Part shown: piece by piece, positions 36,605 through 45,030 of the stretch
How the letters are laid out: each line of letters starts with the position of its first letter
How positions within the stretch are numbered: the stretch's first letter is position 1
Assembly (NCBI RefSeq): GCF_900105455.1
Contig: NZ_FNSF01000002.1
Coordinates: 365,501-429,500 of the forward strand
DNA from: Tenacibaculum sp. MAR_2009_124
GTDB taxonomy: Bacteria; Bacteroidota; Bacteroidia; Flavobacteriales; Flavobacteriaceae
Reading direction: 5' to 3'
DNA length: 64,000 nucleotides
The notes under the pieces: generated by a model
What the model saw: only the letters and a program-made list of their open reading frames with translations
Databases searched by the model: none
What the model was told of the DNA's origin: nothing
Program-made: the position numbers and the translations under genes

Positions 36605-37990
36605 ATGGAAAAGTTACAAGCACAAGGAGGAAAGTTTGGAAAATGGATAAAAACATCCATCACTGCCAGAATGTTTATGATTGGAATTTTAATTATTTTA
36701 TTATTAATACCACTATCTTATATAAAAAAAATGATTTATGAACGCAAAGGGCGTCAAAAGGAGGTGGTAGAAGAAATAAGCAATAAATGGGGAAATGAGG
36801 TGTTGTTTTATGGACCAATGTTAAAGGTGCCTTATAAAACGTACCAGGTAAAAAAAATATATAATAACTCATCTAAAGAATATCGAGAAGAACGAACCGA
36901 AGAAATTAAGTACGCTCATTTTTTCCCAGAAACACTACAAGTAAAATCAACTATAAATCCAGAAGAGAAGAAGAGAGGGATTTATAAAACGGCTGTTTAT
37001 AAAAGTGGTATTCATGTTTCTGGTAATTTTGAACAACCGGATTTTAGTGAAATAGAAGTAAAAGATGAAGATATACTTTGGGAAAAATCGAAACTAATTA
37101 TAGAGGTATCCAATTTAAAAGGAGTGAATAGTTTAGTATCGCTTCAGCTTCATAAAAACAAGTATGCCTTTAATGCTAAGCGCGATAGTAAAGAGAATTC
37201 TAATGGGTATTATCGTTCTGTGAAATTACATACTTTGGAAAGTAAGTTTCTTGAAAAAGATGATTTACCATTAACAAAAAGATCTGAATTTAAGTTAGAC
37301 CTACAAATAAATGGAAGTAAACAAATCCGTTTTATTCCTGTTGGAAAAGAAACGAATGTTGAAATTTCATCCAATTGGAAAACAGCTAACTTCTTGGGAG
37401 AATATTTACCTTATAATTCAGATAAAATTACAGATGAAGGTTTTCATGCTAAGTGGAAAGTATTAGCTATTAACCGACCATTTTCTCAACAGTTTTTTTC
37501 AGGAATACCCGACTTAAGAAATTACGCTTTTGGTGTTAATTTTATGATTCCTGTAGACGAATACCAAAAAAGTGAGCGATCGGCTAAGTACGGGTTTTTA
37601 GTTATAGGGCTAACATTCTTAGTGTTTTTTCTCATTCAAACCATGAGTAAAATAATCATTCATCCGTTTCAATATTTAATGATAGGAATTGCGTTGGTAT
37701 TATTTTATACGTTGCTTATTTCAATATCTGAACATAGTAGTTTCTTTTTAGCATATATTGTCGCTTCAATAGCGGTGGTTTTCTTAATAAGTTTGTATTC
37801 AAAATCGATTTTTAATAATTATAAGTTTCCAGTACTTGTAGGGATGTCATTAGGCATGTTATATGTGTTTATTTATATTATCATTCAACTTGAAAGTTAT
37901 GCATTATTAGTAGGAAGTATTGGTTTATTTATGATATTAGCTATTGTGATGTTTGCTTCGAGGAAAATAGATTGGGAGAATAATAATTAA
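36605..37990 (+). CDS. creD: Inner-membrane protein CreD
   Basis: 461 residues. One N-terminal membrane segment (MFMIGILIILLLIPLSYIKKMI) precedes a large periplasmic beta domain (residues of about 50-320, with VEEISNKWGNEVLFYGPMLKVPYKT near the start). Five or six membrane segments follow from about 330. This is the CreD (cell envelope integrity, Colicin E2 tolerance) arrangement. In Escherichia coli the Cre system controls it, but here it follows a winged-helix regulator instead, a common flavobacterial arrangement. The molecular role is not known. Confidence 0.92.
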   Translation: MEKLQAQGGKFGKWIKTSITARMFMIGILIILLLIPLSYIKKMIYERKGRQKEVVEEISNKWGNEVLFYGPMLKVPYKTYQVKKIYNNSSKEYREERTEEIKYAHFFPETLQVKSTINPEEKKRGIYKTAVYKSGIHVSGNFEQPDFSEIEVKDEDILWEKSKLIIEVSNLKGVNSLVSLQLHKNKYAFNAKRDSKENSNGYYRSVKLHTLESKFLEKDDLPLTKRSEFKLDLQINGSKQIRFIPVGKETNVEISSNWKTANFLGEYLPYNSDKITDEGFHAKWKVLAINRPFSQQFFSGIPDLRNYAFGVNFMIPVDEYQKSERSAKYGFLVIGLTFLVFFLIQTMSKIIIHPFQYLMIGIALVLFYTLLISISEHSSFFLAYIVASIAVVFLISLYSKSIFNNYKFPVLVGMSLGMLYVFIYIIIQLESYALLVGSIGLFMILAIVMFASRKIDWENNN

Positions 37991-38000
37991 TGAGGAAAGC

Positions 38001-38378
38001 ATGTTTACTTTTAATAAATATTATTTTTTAAGTTTTGTTATTCTATTATTAGTTGAAATAGGAATAGCTCAGTTGAGTGGTTTTATCAGACATACATTTG
38101 GAGATTTTTTAGTAGTCATTTTATTGTATTGTCTTGTAAAATCATTTTTCAAAGCCGCATCAATATCAATAGCATTAGGTGTTTTAGTTTTTTCTTTTAC
38201 AATTGAGTTTCTCCAATTAACTCCTATTTTAGAGTTAGTAGGGCTTGAGGAAAATAGAATGGCAAAAATTATTTTCGGTGCTACATTTAGTATCTACGAT
38301 TTAATAGCATATTTCCTGGGAGTACTTTTAATTATCATAGTGGAAAAAAGAGCTAACTTTTACGGTAATTTCAAATAG
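38001..38378 (+). CDS. DUF2809 membrane protein
   Basis: 125 residues with four hydrophobic segments. HTFGDFLVVILLYCLVKSFF and FTIEFLQLTPILELVGLEENRMAKIIFGATFSIYDLIAYFLG are the DUF2809 signature. It starts 10 bp after creD. The last six codons and stop (FYGNFK and TAG) are read through the right arm of a palindromic element, so the native C-terminus has been replaced or fixed by it. Confidence 0.85.
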   Translation: MFTFNKYYFLSFVILLLVEIGIAQLSGFIRHTFGDFLVVILLYCLVKSFFKAASISIALGVLVFSFTIEFLQLTPILELVGLEENRMAKIIFGATFSIYDLIAYFLGVLLIIIVEKRANFYGNFK

Positions 38379-38387
38379 TAAATGGTA
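38359..38387. repeat. Dispersed palindromic element, right half copy E
   Basis: TTTACGGTAATTTCAAATAG followed by TAAATGGTA matches the right arm of copy B (ACGGTAATTTCAAATCGAAAATGGTAT). It encodes the last residues and the TAG stop of the DUF2809 gene. The 255 bp that follow, up to the promoter at 38609, show no gene. Confidence 0.7.
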
Positions 38388-38584
38388 GTATGCTGTTTTC
38401 CATGTGTTTGTGCTGCGTTGCGAAAAATATTCGTGCCAAGGTTGTTCAATATTAGCATATTGAGAATTATAAAATGAAAACGGTGTAATTGTTATAATCA
38501 TGTTTTTGAGGTTCGAAAATTTAGAATCTTTTAAAAAGAAAGAGAATATTTAAAGGTAAATTGCAGTTATCTGTTATTCAATTG

Positions 38585-38616
38585 GTTGTACACGTTTTGA
38601 ATTTTCTTTAATTTTG
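38585..38616 (+). promoter_or_regulatory. Candidate promoter of the small secreted protein gene
   Basis: TTG at 38585-38587 and TAATTTTG at 38609-38616 are 21 bp apart. That spacing is standard for Bacteroidota -33/-7 promoters (TTTG with TAnnTTTG). Transcription would begin a few bases downstream, leaving a short leader before the ATG at 38644. Confidence 0.6.
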
Positions 38617-38643
38617 TGCAACTTAAACTAAAAAACAACTATT

Positions 38644-39003
38644 ATGAAGAATTATATATTGTTAGGCCTTTTTATGGTCATGATTTCGGGTATTGGATAT
38701 GCTCAAAGTTCAGAAACTTCAATCAAAGTAGGAGATGTATTCCTAGTTGGCGAAGTTGCTAATGATAATTATACGCATATTAAATTTCCTAAAGACAATT
38801 TCATTGTAAAAAGAGGAGGTATTGCTAACTACAGTAAGGTAAGAGGGCAAAAAGTTGAGGTAACTTCAATTAAAGAAAACAGCAAAGGCGATTTAATAGC
38901 TACAATTAGCTTAAGCTCAAAAAAGTATTTTTTTAAAAGTCATAAATATGTTAAAGTTAACATTGCCGATGCTCTTACTAGTAAAGAATTATTAAAAATA
39001 TAG
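38644..39003 (+). CDS. Small exported protein, SH3-like beta fold likely
   Basis: 119 residues. The signal peptide ends near GYAQ. The mature part (IKVGDVFLVGEVANDNYTHIKFPKDNFIVKRGGIANYSKVRGQKVEVTSIKENSKGDLIATISLSSKKYFFKSHKYVKVNI) is all-beta with turn-rich spacing. I do not recognise a named family. Homologous small proteins occur in marine flavobacteria as far as I recall. Single gene with its own promoter at 38585-38616. Confidence 0.6.
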   Translation: MKNYILLGLFMVMISGIGYAQSSETSIKVGDVFLVGEVANDNYTHIKFPKDNFIVKRGGIANYSKVRGQKVEVTSIKENSKGDLIATISLSSKKYFFKSHKYVKVNIADALTSKELLKI

Positions 39004-39230
39004 AATGCTATTAAGGTCTTATCCTATTATTCAAGTTTAGTTTGTGTATAAGATAAAATTCGATTGGTAACTTATCTAGTGTTACATTAGTTGGTTTTTC
39101 TGATAAAGAATAAGAAGAAAAGTATCGAATAGTTCTCGATAAATCTTTCAGAAGATCGATATTCAAACTGACAAACGGTCCTGAAATATGGATGGATCTG
39201 TAGCTTAGCTAAGCTATAAATAATAAAAAA

Positions 39231-39254
39231 ATCAGAGGTCTTTTAACCTCTGAT
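39231..39254 (-). terminator. Terminator overlapping the end of the DUF3820 gene
   Basis: A perfect stem, ATCAGAGGT/ACCTCTGAT, with a 6-base loop and seven A before it on the plus strand. The last four codons and the stop of the minus-strand gene are inside the stem. The 239-bp gap upstream (39004-39242) holds no other feature except a palindrome, TAGCTTAGCTAAGCTA, near 39201. Confidence 0.85.
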
Positions 39255-39458
39255 TTTTCTTAATATATCTTCAAGTCCATTTAATTTTAATTCATAAACC
39301 AAAGTCATCATTTGACCCAGTTTACCATTGGGAAACCCCTTGTTTTTGTACCAAACAATATAGTATTCAGGGATTTCTATTAAATAAGTACCTTTATATT
39401 TACCAAAAGGCATTTTCATATTCGCAGTATCTATTAAAAACTGTTTGTTTGTATCCAT
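39243..39458 (-). CDS. DUF3820 family protein
   Basis: 71 residues. MKMPFGKYKGTYLIEIPEYYIVWYKNKGFPNGKLGQMMTLVYELKLNG is the DUF3820 pattern (MPFGKYKG...PxxYLxWxxxKGFPxGKLG). The family is a small cytosolic protein, possibly nucleic-acid- or exonuclease-associated, since it occurs fused to nucleases elsewhere. It ends in the terminator at 39231. It lies 22 bp after the dehydrogenase gene on the same strand, so the two may be co-transcribed. Confidence 0.88.
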   Translation of the reverse strand: MDTNKQFLIDTANMKMPFGKYKGTYLIEIPEYYIVWYKNKGFPNGKLGQMMTLVYELKLNGLEDILRKIRG

Positions 39459-39480
39459 GTAATTTTAAAGGCAGAATTAG

Positions 39481-40686
39481 CTATTCTTTGCTATCAACAT
39501 AATTTTGAAGATAAGCATAACGCTCTGTTAATTTTCCGTTATTGGTCATTTGTGCGCGTGCTAAAATACCATCTTTATCGTTATTATAAAAAGCAGGAAT
39601 AACATGTTCTAAAAACATATCGCCAAAACCTTCACTTGCATCCTTAGGTAATTCACAAGGTAAGTTATCAACGGCCATTACTGTAATGGCATTGTCATTT
39701 TTAAAGTCTACTTCATTTTCATTTATAGGATCATAACCGTAAATAGGATCAGCAATAGTTGAAGGTCTAATCGTTGAAGCCACTGGGCCGTTTACATCAC
39801 ATGAAATATCGGCAACGTATTTTATATTGAATTCATTTTTCTTTGCATCTTCACGGGTAAATAAAAAAGGTGCACCATCACCGTAAAAGTGACCAGCAAT
39901 GAAGAAGTCCGTTTCCTTAGCATATGGCATAAAATTACTTTCATAACCAGTAGGATTATCATAGAAAGCAAATTTGTCTCCAACTTTGCCATCAATACGT
40001 CTGTTATATTCCATAACATCAATCAAGCAATAAACAGGCTCTGTAAATTTGGAAGTTAAATACAAGGCATCGCTTACTTGTTTAATACCTAAGTGATCCA
40101 AAATCTCTTTCGCACCAAAAGCAACTTTACCAGAACCAGATAAGGCTATTTTTAAGTTTGGAACTGTAATTTTGTCCAATTCTTTTTTCATTGCATTTAA
40201 ATCAGCTAAAGTTTCTACTTTAGGTAATTCAAATAACCCTTCTTTTAAACCAATAGCTCTAAATCCATTATAGGCCCCAACTAATCCAGCATAGCGACCA
40301 AAACCAATGAGTCTGGCACCATTTTCCTTAATAATAGTTTCATGATCAATTAAATTGATGTTTTTTTCAAGAATTACTTGTAGCAACTTGCGATTATAAG
40401 GCTGTTTCTTTATGGTATGTGAAAAGAAAAAATAGGTTTTGTTTGGAATTAAATGATCAACCGGAACTTCTTTTACCCCTAAAAGAACATCGCAATCAGA
40501 AAGATCATTGGTTACCTCAAATCCTACCTGACTATATTCATCATCTGAAAAAACTCGAATATCTGAACTTTCTATAACAATTGTTGCTTCTGGAAACTTT
40601 TGTTGAAATTCTTGCAATTTCTGAGGCGAGAAAACAACTCTTCTATCAGGAGGATTCTTACGTTCTCTTATAATTCCAAATTTCAT
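39481..40686 (-). CDS. Alanine dehydrogenase/PNT-superfamily lysine (saccharopine-type) dehydrogenase-like enzyme
   Basis: 401 residues, with the start moved to the ATG at 40686 because the N-terminus (MKFGIIRERKNPPDRRVVFSP) matches the AlaDh_PNT_N pattern. NLKIALSGSGKVAFGAKEIL is the NAD-binding turn. HFYGDGAPFLFTREDAKK and ADISCDVNGPVASTIRPSTIADPIYGYDP are typical of the bacterial saccharopine/LKR-like relatives in Bacteroidota. It likely catalyses an NAD(P)-linked reaction in lysine metabolism, but the substrate is uncertain. Confidence 0.8.
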   Translation of the reverse strand: MKFGIIRERKNPPDRRVVFSPQKLQEFQQKFPEATIVIESSDIRVFSDDEYSQVGFEVTNDLSDCDVLLGVKEVPVDHLIPNKTYFFFSHTIKKQPYNRKLLQVILEKNINLIDHETIIKENGARLIGFGRYAGLVGAYNGFRAIGLKEGLFELPKVETLADLNAMKKELDKITVPNLKIALSGSGKVAFGAKEILDHLGIKQVSDALYLTSKFTEPVYCLIDVMEYNRRIDGKVGDKFAFYDNPTGYESNFMPYAKETDFFIAGHFYGDGAPFLFTREDAKKNEFNIKYVADISCDVNGPVASTIRPSTIADPIYGYDPINENEVDFKNDNAITVMAVDNLPCELPKDASEGFGDMFLEHVIPAFYNNDKDGILARAQMTNNGKLTERYAYLQNYVDSKE

Positions 40687-40844
40687 ATTTATTGTATTAA
40701 AATTAAACAAATAAAGATTTAATGTTATTATTTATAACAAACATTGCGAAAATACTTTTTTTTGAATGATTTTACAAGTCATCTGAAGTAGATTTTTAAG
40801 TAAATGATTATAGCTAATTGGCAACAGATCATAACAATCAATCT

Positions 40845-40861
40845 GAACCTGTTTCAGGTTC
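40845..40861. other. Intergenic palindrome
   Basis: GAACCTG-ttt-CAGGTTC in the 386-bp gap before ssrA. Similar small palindromes occur at 42489-42507 and 52259-52321. It may be a repetitive-extragenic-type element. Nothing else is recognisable before the tmRNA promoter. Confidence 0.4.
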
Positions 40862-41010
40862 TCGTCACACATATTTTTGTAACATGAAGAGATTTGGAAA
40901 TAAATTCGGAATAACGGAAATCGCTAACATTTTTTAAGTAATAGAAAAAGTGAGGAAGACTTCAATAAAAGGAACTAGAAAAAAGATCTCCTGAATTGTA
41001 GTATTTGTTT

Positions 41011-41018
41011 ATATTTGC
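41011..41018 (+). promoter_or_regulatory. -7 promoter element of ssrA
   Basis: TATATTTG, an exact TAnnTTTG match, lies 55 bp before the mature tmRNA 5' end. A TTTG-type -33 at the standard distance is not obvious. Confidence 0.5.
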
Positions 41019-41072
41019 ATCCGCTTGTTTTTGTACTTTTTTTTAGAATACAAAAAGAATCTTTGACATATT

Positions 41073-41466
41073 GGGGACGACTGGTTTTGACAGCAAGGTC
41101 AGTGATAACGTAAGCATACCGAGGAGTGAAATGACAACTCGTAAAACTTATTTCAACTTTTTAAACGGCGAAAATAATTACGCTTTAGCTGCTTAATCCG
41201 AATTATAGTAAGATTATAAGCCTCGGCGCACTAGGTGCGCAAGCTAAATGTCCACGAAAAGCCTTGGTTTATGGCGTTTCACTTTTGGGCATCGTAAAAA
41301 TAAACATAGAAAACTTAGCACTTCGATAGGTTTTTGAAACTAAAGGAGATAGGCTTAAAGTAGGCAGTTTTTGGTCAGCTTTAAGATGAAAACTAAACAA
41401 AAACTAAGTATGTAGAAAGCCTTTGAGCTGCTTGTTTGGACCCGAGTTCGATTCTCGGCGTCTCCA
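41073..41466 (+). ncRNA. ssrA: Transfer-messenger RNA (tmRNA)
   Basis: One-piece tmRNA of about 394 nt. The 5' end GGGGACG pairs with CGTCTCC at the 3' end, and a T-arm (GGACCCGAGTTCGATTCTCGGCG) precedes it. The tag reading frame, GGC to TAA at 41167-41196, codes for GENNYALAA, the tag form known in Bacteroidota, with an alanine added from the tRNA part. Pseudoknot-like stems such as GGCGCACTAGGTGCGC follow. The RNA rescues stalled ribosomes and labels the unfinished protein for degradation. The 3' CCA is not encoded. Confidence 0.97.
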
Positions 41467-41473
41467 CATTTAA

Positions 41474-41513
41474 AAACCTCAATCATTTATGTTTAAATGG
41501 TTGAGGTTTTTTC
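41474..41513 (+). terminator. Terminator of ssrA
   Basis: A long stem, AACCTCAAtCATTTA/TAAATGgTTGAGGTT, with one mismatch, followed by six T. It begins 8 bp past the tmRNA 3' end. Confidence 0.9.
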
Positions 41514-41540
41514 TATTATAATTGTTGATTCTACTTTCTC

Positions 41541-41740
41541 AGGTTAGCGCTCGACTGTGTCGAGTGCCGTCAAGGATGAGTACAACTGAACATATCGCAC
41601 TGATATAGTAAGCACTCGTCGGAGACAAGCGCTAGCCTCTCGGAACATGTTTCATTTTCTCATCAAGTATGTTTGTTTTACAGATAGTCGCAACTGAATA
41701 TACCATGCTAATGCAGTAAGCATTCATCTAAGATGTACAC
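41541..41740. repeat. Structured intergenic repeat, copy 1 with partial tandem unit
   Basis: About 100 bp bounded by AGGTTAGCGCT (41541) and AGCGCTAGCCT (41629-41639), inverted copies of each other. Between them are an inner hairpin (CTCGACTGTGTCGAG) and the motif ACAACTGAACATATCGCACTG. A partial second unit (GTCGCAACTGAATATACCATG...) follows at about 41682-41740. A diverged copy occurs at 42337-42480. The 318-bp gap between ssrA and the next gene is otherwise empty. Confidence 0.7.
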
Positions 41741-41784
41741 TGGTAAAATGAAGAGAGTTGTGTACTCGATTGTGTTGTCGTTTT

Positions 41785-42210
41785 TTAATATTTGTACAAA
41801 ATACTTTCATCACTGTTAGTGATATTCAATCGAACTTGGTTTCCTTCAACTTGTAAGTTTGAAATGTCGAAGGATATTTCTTTTATTATTAACGCTTCGC
41901 ATAATTCGTCATTTTTTAAAGACAATCTTAAATTCCTTTGAGGTGGGGAAGATTCTATAATATTTTCTGAGTCAATCAACTTCAAGACCCAAGTATCTCC
42001 GCTACAACCTCCTGAACTGAAATTAATTTTCAAACGGTTATCGTTTATATCCAGACTGTTAATTGTTAGTTCGTCAGAAGGGGCATTTGCATATTGTTCT
42101 TTGCTTATAATAGTTTCAAAGTTATGATTCATTGAGTTTTGGTTGTCATTGTTTTTTGAGCAGCTCAAAATTGTCAGACCGATTAAAGTAGAGAATAGTA
42201 ATTTTTTCAT
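41785..42210 (-). CDS. Small lipoprotein
   Basis: 141 residues, started at the ATG at 42210 because the lipobox follows (MKKLLFSTLIGLTILSC). LDINDNRLKINFSSGGCSGDTWVLKLIDS and SFDISNLQVEGNQVRLNITNSDESILYKY are two beta-rich blocks. No named family is recognised, but the pattern is common among flavobacterial lipoproteins. It stands alone between two copies of a structured repeat. Confidence 0.7.
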   Translation of the reverse strand: MKKLLFSTLIGLTILSCSKNNDNQNSMNHNFETIISKEQYANAPSDELTINSLDINDNRLKINFSSGGCSGDTWVLKLIDSENIIESSPPQRNLRLSLKNDELCEALIIKEISFDISNLQVEGNQVRLNITNSDESILYKY

Positions 42211-42336
42211 TTTAACATGATTTGGTTTTATTATAGACGAACCTTGTGTCATATGGTTGCGTCAAATGCACTATAATTTTAAATTATCGCGATAAAATGC
42301 CTTTTTACATTTTTCTTCTTTAGAAAAAGAAACTAA

Positions 42337-42480
42337 AGGCCAACGCTCAAGGGAGGGGAGTGCCATAAAGGATAAGCACAATTGAGTATAACATACTCAT
42401 ATAGTAATCACTTGCCAGAGGCAAGCGTTAGCCTCTCGGAACTTGTTTTAGGTTCTTATCAAACACATTTGTTTTATAGT
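42337..42480. repeat. Structured intergenic repeat, copy 2
   Basis: AGGCCAACGCT (42337) and AGCGTTAGCCT (42424-42434) are the bounding inverted arms. Within the right arm AGAGGCAAGCGTTAGCCTCT is a hairpin of its own. The tail GGTTCTTATCAAACACATTTGT matches the tail of copy 1 (TTTCTCATCAAGTATGTTTGT). It lies in a 921-bp stretch (42211-43131) with no confident gene. That stretch also holds the hairpin at 42489-42507, the terminator at 42547-42582 and palindromic element copy C. Confidence 0.7.
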
Positions 42481-42546
42481 ATTATGAATTCCGAAATAAA
42501 TTCGGAAGTACACGTATATTATCGTCAGGTTTTTTAATAGAACATA

Positions 42547-42582
42547 AAAAAAGAGTTCATTTTGATGAACTCTTTTTTAGCA
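42547..42582. terminator. Bidirectional-type terminator in a gene-poor region
   Basis: AAAAAGAGTTCA/TGAACTCTTTTTT, perfect stem, 6-base loop. No annotated gene ends here. On the minus strand it follows a short frame without a start codon (42660-42800) and an AAGGGGAAA motif, so a small transcript may end at it. Confidence 0.75.
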
Positions 42583-42930
42583 CAATTTGGGTTAAAGGGG
42601 AAATAAATATTTTTCTGTTTGTTATTCAAATTTACCTGATTTATTACTCTCTTTTAATTTTTTTAGATGTTGTAAAGCAGTTTCCTCTTTGAAGTTCCTA
42701 TATCTATAGATAGGTGGAAATATTGGGGAATTAAATATTAAAAAAAGAAAGAATCCCCAAACTATCAGGGAAGAATAGTTAAAGTGTATGGTTTTTGTAT
42801 AGGTTTATATTTTTATGAATACCAACAAACCTCTTTAATTTTGTTTTTCCATTAAAAGTTTATTTATAAGGCAAAATATCAATTCGAGTGAGCTATTAAA
42901 AATAGATATTCATATAGTTTAGTATGAAGA

Positions 42931-43003
42931 TTAGTTGATGTTTGGAATTACTGTAAAAGAAAAAAAGTGTTTTATCACAGTTACTTCAAATTACAAATGG
43001 TAT
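42931..43003. repeat. Dispersed palindromic element, copy C
   Basis: 73 bp: GATGTTTGGAATTACTGTAA...TTATCACAGTTACTTC...TTACAAATGGTAT. It has several changes relative to copies A and B, mostly in paired positions of the stem. It lies 128 bp before the DUF481 gene, which is followed by half copy D. Confidence 0.8.
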
Positions 43004-43131
43004 ATAGATTTATCTTAAAGATGATCGTTTATAAAATCATTCGAATTGATATTTTTTTAAATGAGTTCATTTAAAAAAATAATTTTTTAGAGGTTGTTAT
43101 CAATAACAGTGAAGTAAAAGCAAAAAATACG

Positions 43132-43893
43132 ATGAAGAGAAGTCTATTCTTTTTAATTTTTTCTCCCTTAATGCTTTTGGCTCAAATAAATGAAAGTGAT
43201 TCTTTGAAATTTAAAGGAAAACTATCATTAACAGGGTTTTGGCAAGATGGAAATGTTGAAACCCTTATTTTTAGAGCAAAATCAGATGTTAGCATAAAAC
43301 CTTGGCGCAACTGGGTTTTTAAATCGCAAAATTCTTTTGTTTATCAGGAATTCGGAAAAGAGAAGGCCGATGAAGATTTTTTGAGCTTGAATTTTTTATA
43401 CTTAAATCCAGAGAAAAAGCTCTATCCGTTAATTTTAGCAATTGCAAGTACAAATTTTAGAAGAGAAATAGATGTTCGTTATTTAGTGGGAGCGGGAGCA
43501 ACTTATCAAATTTTACAGGGTAAAGACAATTGGTTAAAGCTTTCTTTAACGGGAGAGTATGAACATACAAACTTTTCAGAAACGGGGTTTAATTATGCTG
43601 AGTATGATACGAATGAAAATATAAGAACCGCTCGAGGAACATTATGGGTAAACGGAAAGTATTCCCTATTCAAAAAAAGAGTCATTCTTACCCATGAAAG
43701 TTATTTTCAACCTTCCTTGGAAAAGAGTAATAATTTTAGATGGCGGATGGATTTAGGTATGGAACTACCTGTATGGAAATTCTTAAACTTTAAAGTGAAT
43801 TACTTGCATACGCACGAAAGCATTGTCATTAAAGACCAGAAGCAACAAGATCGTTTTTTAACTTTTGGTTTGACTCTAAAAACTTATCAATAA
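43132..43893 (+). CDS. DUF481 outer-membrane beta-barrel protein
   Basis: 253 residues with a signal peptide ending near LLAQ. KGKLSLTGFWQDGNVETLIFRAKSDVSIKPWRNWVFKSQNSFVYQEF is the first pair of DUF481 strands, and the protein ends with FLTFGLTLKTY. A DUF481 protein is a 12-strand-type barrel of the outer membrane with unknown substrate. The gene is flanked by palindromic elements: full copy C upstream, and half copy D begins with its stop codon. Confidence 0.82.
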   Translation: MKRSLFFLIFSPLMLLAQINESDSLKFKGKLSLTGFWQDGNVETLIFRAKSDVSIKPWRNWVFKSQNSFVYQEFGKEKADEDFLSLNFLYLNPEKKLYPLILAIASTNFRREIDVRYLVGAGATYQILQGKDNWLKLSLTGEYEHTNFSETGFNYAEYDTNENIRTARGTLWVNGKYSLFKKRVILTHESYFQPSLEKSNNFRWRMDLGMELPVWKFLNFKVNYLHTHESIVIKDQKQQDRFLTFGLTLKTYQ

Positions 43894-43919
43894 CGGTAAT
43901 TTCAATTTGTAAAAGGTAT
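43892..43919. repeat. Dispersed palindromic element, right half copy D
   Basis: AACGGTAATTTCAATTTGTAAAAGGTAT matches the right arm. The TAA stop of DUF481 (43891-43893) overlaps its first bases. Confidence 0.7.
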
Positions 43920-43926
43920 AATATCT

Positions 43927-44148
43927 TAAAAAGGGGAAGAGCCCTGAGAAGGGCTCTGCTAATATTAAGGGGAAAACAAATGTTTTAAGGGGAACAAAGA
44001 TTTTTTGATTTTTTGTTTTGATTACACCGTAAAACTACAACGGATTAGACCTGTATTTTTCTTTTTTAGTTGGGTTGTGTTCCTTTTCACGCGAGTATCG
44101 TTCATCTATAGATTAATAGCTAAACTGTAGATGAATGGTTTTTTTATT
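43927..44148. other. Hairpin-rich intergenic stretch
   Basis: The 516-bp gap 43894-44409 has no gene. It holds three AAGGGGAA motifs (43931, 43967 and 43987), a hairpin AGAGCCC/GGGCTCT (43938-43957), and a second hairpin TTCATCTATAG/CTGTAGATGAA (44101-44135) followed by seven T. The last looks like a plus-strand terminator. A small RNA ending there is possible but not shown. Confidence 0.45.
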
Positions 44149-44409
44149 TTGAGAGTGTATTTATTTTTTGAGTATCTTTTGATAACTTTATACAACGAAT
44201 AACAAATATTAAACATATGAAAGGCAGATGTTTGAAATAATGATTAGAATACTATCGAGTTAAATTATTTTGAATGAAATGAAGGATAATTTTGTGTCGA
44301 GAAATTCTTGCTACTATTGAATACTGTTCTTGAGGATAGCTAGATATCCATGAAATTTTAAACATTAAAGATTATCGGCGACTATTGAAAAACAATTAAA
44401 AAGATACAC

Positions 44410-44937
44410 ATGAAAAATAAAGTAAGGAACCTGATAGGTCCATTATTAATTTGTTTTCTATTCATCAATTGCTCAGAAAACGGAAGTGAAGATTGCACCA
44501 AAACCATTACGATACCCCAATTTTATATGGTAAATGGACAAACATATAATTACAGTACAACTCAAGAAGTACCTTGTGACTTACCAGATATACAAGAACC
44601 ACAACAAATAGATTTACCACCTCAGTTAGAAAGTTTCACCTATGAAATAATTCGATTTGAGTATACTCCAGATACAGGGAATAACACGTCAAGATTGCAA
44701 TTTGAAATAAAGCTTATGAATAATAGTGATGCAAATGTAAATGGCTTCCCATATTTAACAATTAAATCCGATGGACTTCAGTTTAGCACAAGTTATTCAT
44801 CAAGTGCTTCGGAGCCTTGTTTGAGTTTGGCTGCAAATTCTTTTTGTACAATGACATTTGATACAGAGTCTTCATTAGATTTAGGAGCTCCAACTTCAAT
44901 GGAACTTTTAGATATTGTGTATTATTTAACCAACTAA
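44410..44937 (+). CDS. Exported lipoprotein of unknown function
   Basis: 175 residues. The lipobox is in LLICFLFINC (residue about 21). Six cysteines remain in the mature part, some in pairs (CTKTITIP, VPCDLP, EPCLSLAANSFCTM). DADGxx-type turns are lacking. LPPQLESFTYEIIRFEYTPDTG and SRLQFEIKLMNNSDANVNGFPYLTIKSDGLQFS look like a beta-sandwich. I do not recognise the family. It stands alone. Confidence 0.6.
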   Translation: MKNKVRNLIGPLLICFLFINCSENGSEDCTKTITIPQFYMVNGQTYNYSTTQEVPCDLPDIQEPQQIDLPPQLESFTYEIIRFEYTPDTGNNTSRLQFEIKLMNNSDANVNGFPYLTIKSDGLQFSTSYSSSASEPCLSLAANSFCTMTFDTESSLDLGAPTSMELLDIVYYLTN

Positions 44938-45030
44938 TAAATCTAAACACACCTAATTCAGTTTTAACATTTAGTTTGGAATGAAATTTTGAAGATTTTC
45001 TAACTTCAAAACCTCTAAAAAGAACTAATT

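Noticed and set aside
36504..38387. The creD-DUF2809 block as a recently acquired island.
   Set aside because: Base composition and codon use look like the neighbours, and the operon order with the regulator is a common flavobacterial arrangement.
42640..42800. A minus-strand frame reading like a small membrane protein with a charged tail (ALQHLKKLKESNKSGKFE at the end).
   Set aside because: There is no ATG, GTG or TTG in a sensible place after the preceding stop. It may be a decayed gene, but the evidence is too weak to list.
43927..44148. A riboswitch in the hairpin-rich gap before the lipoprotein at 44410.
   Set aside because: The hairpins do not resemble a known riboswitch class and the last one ends with a T run far from the next start codon.
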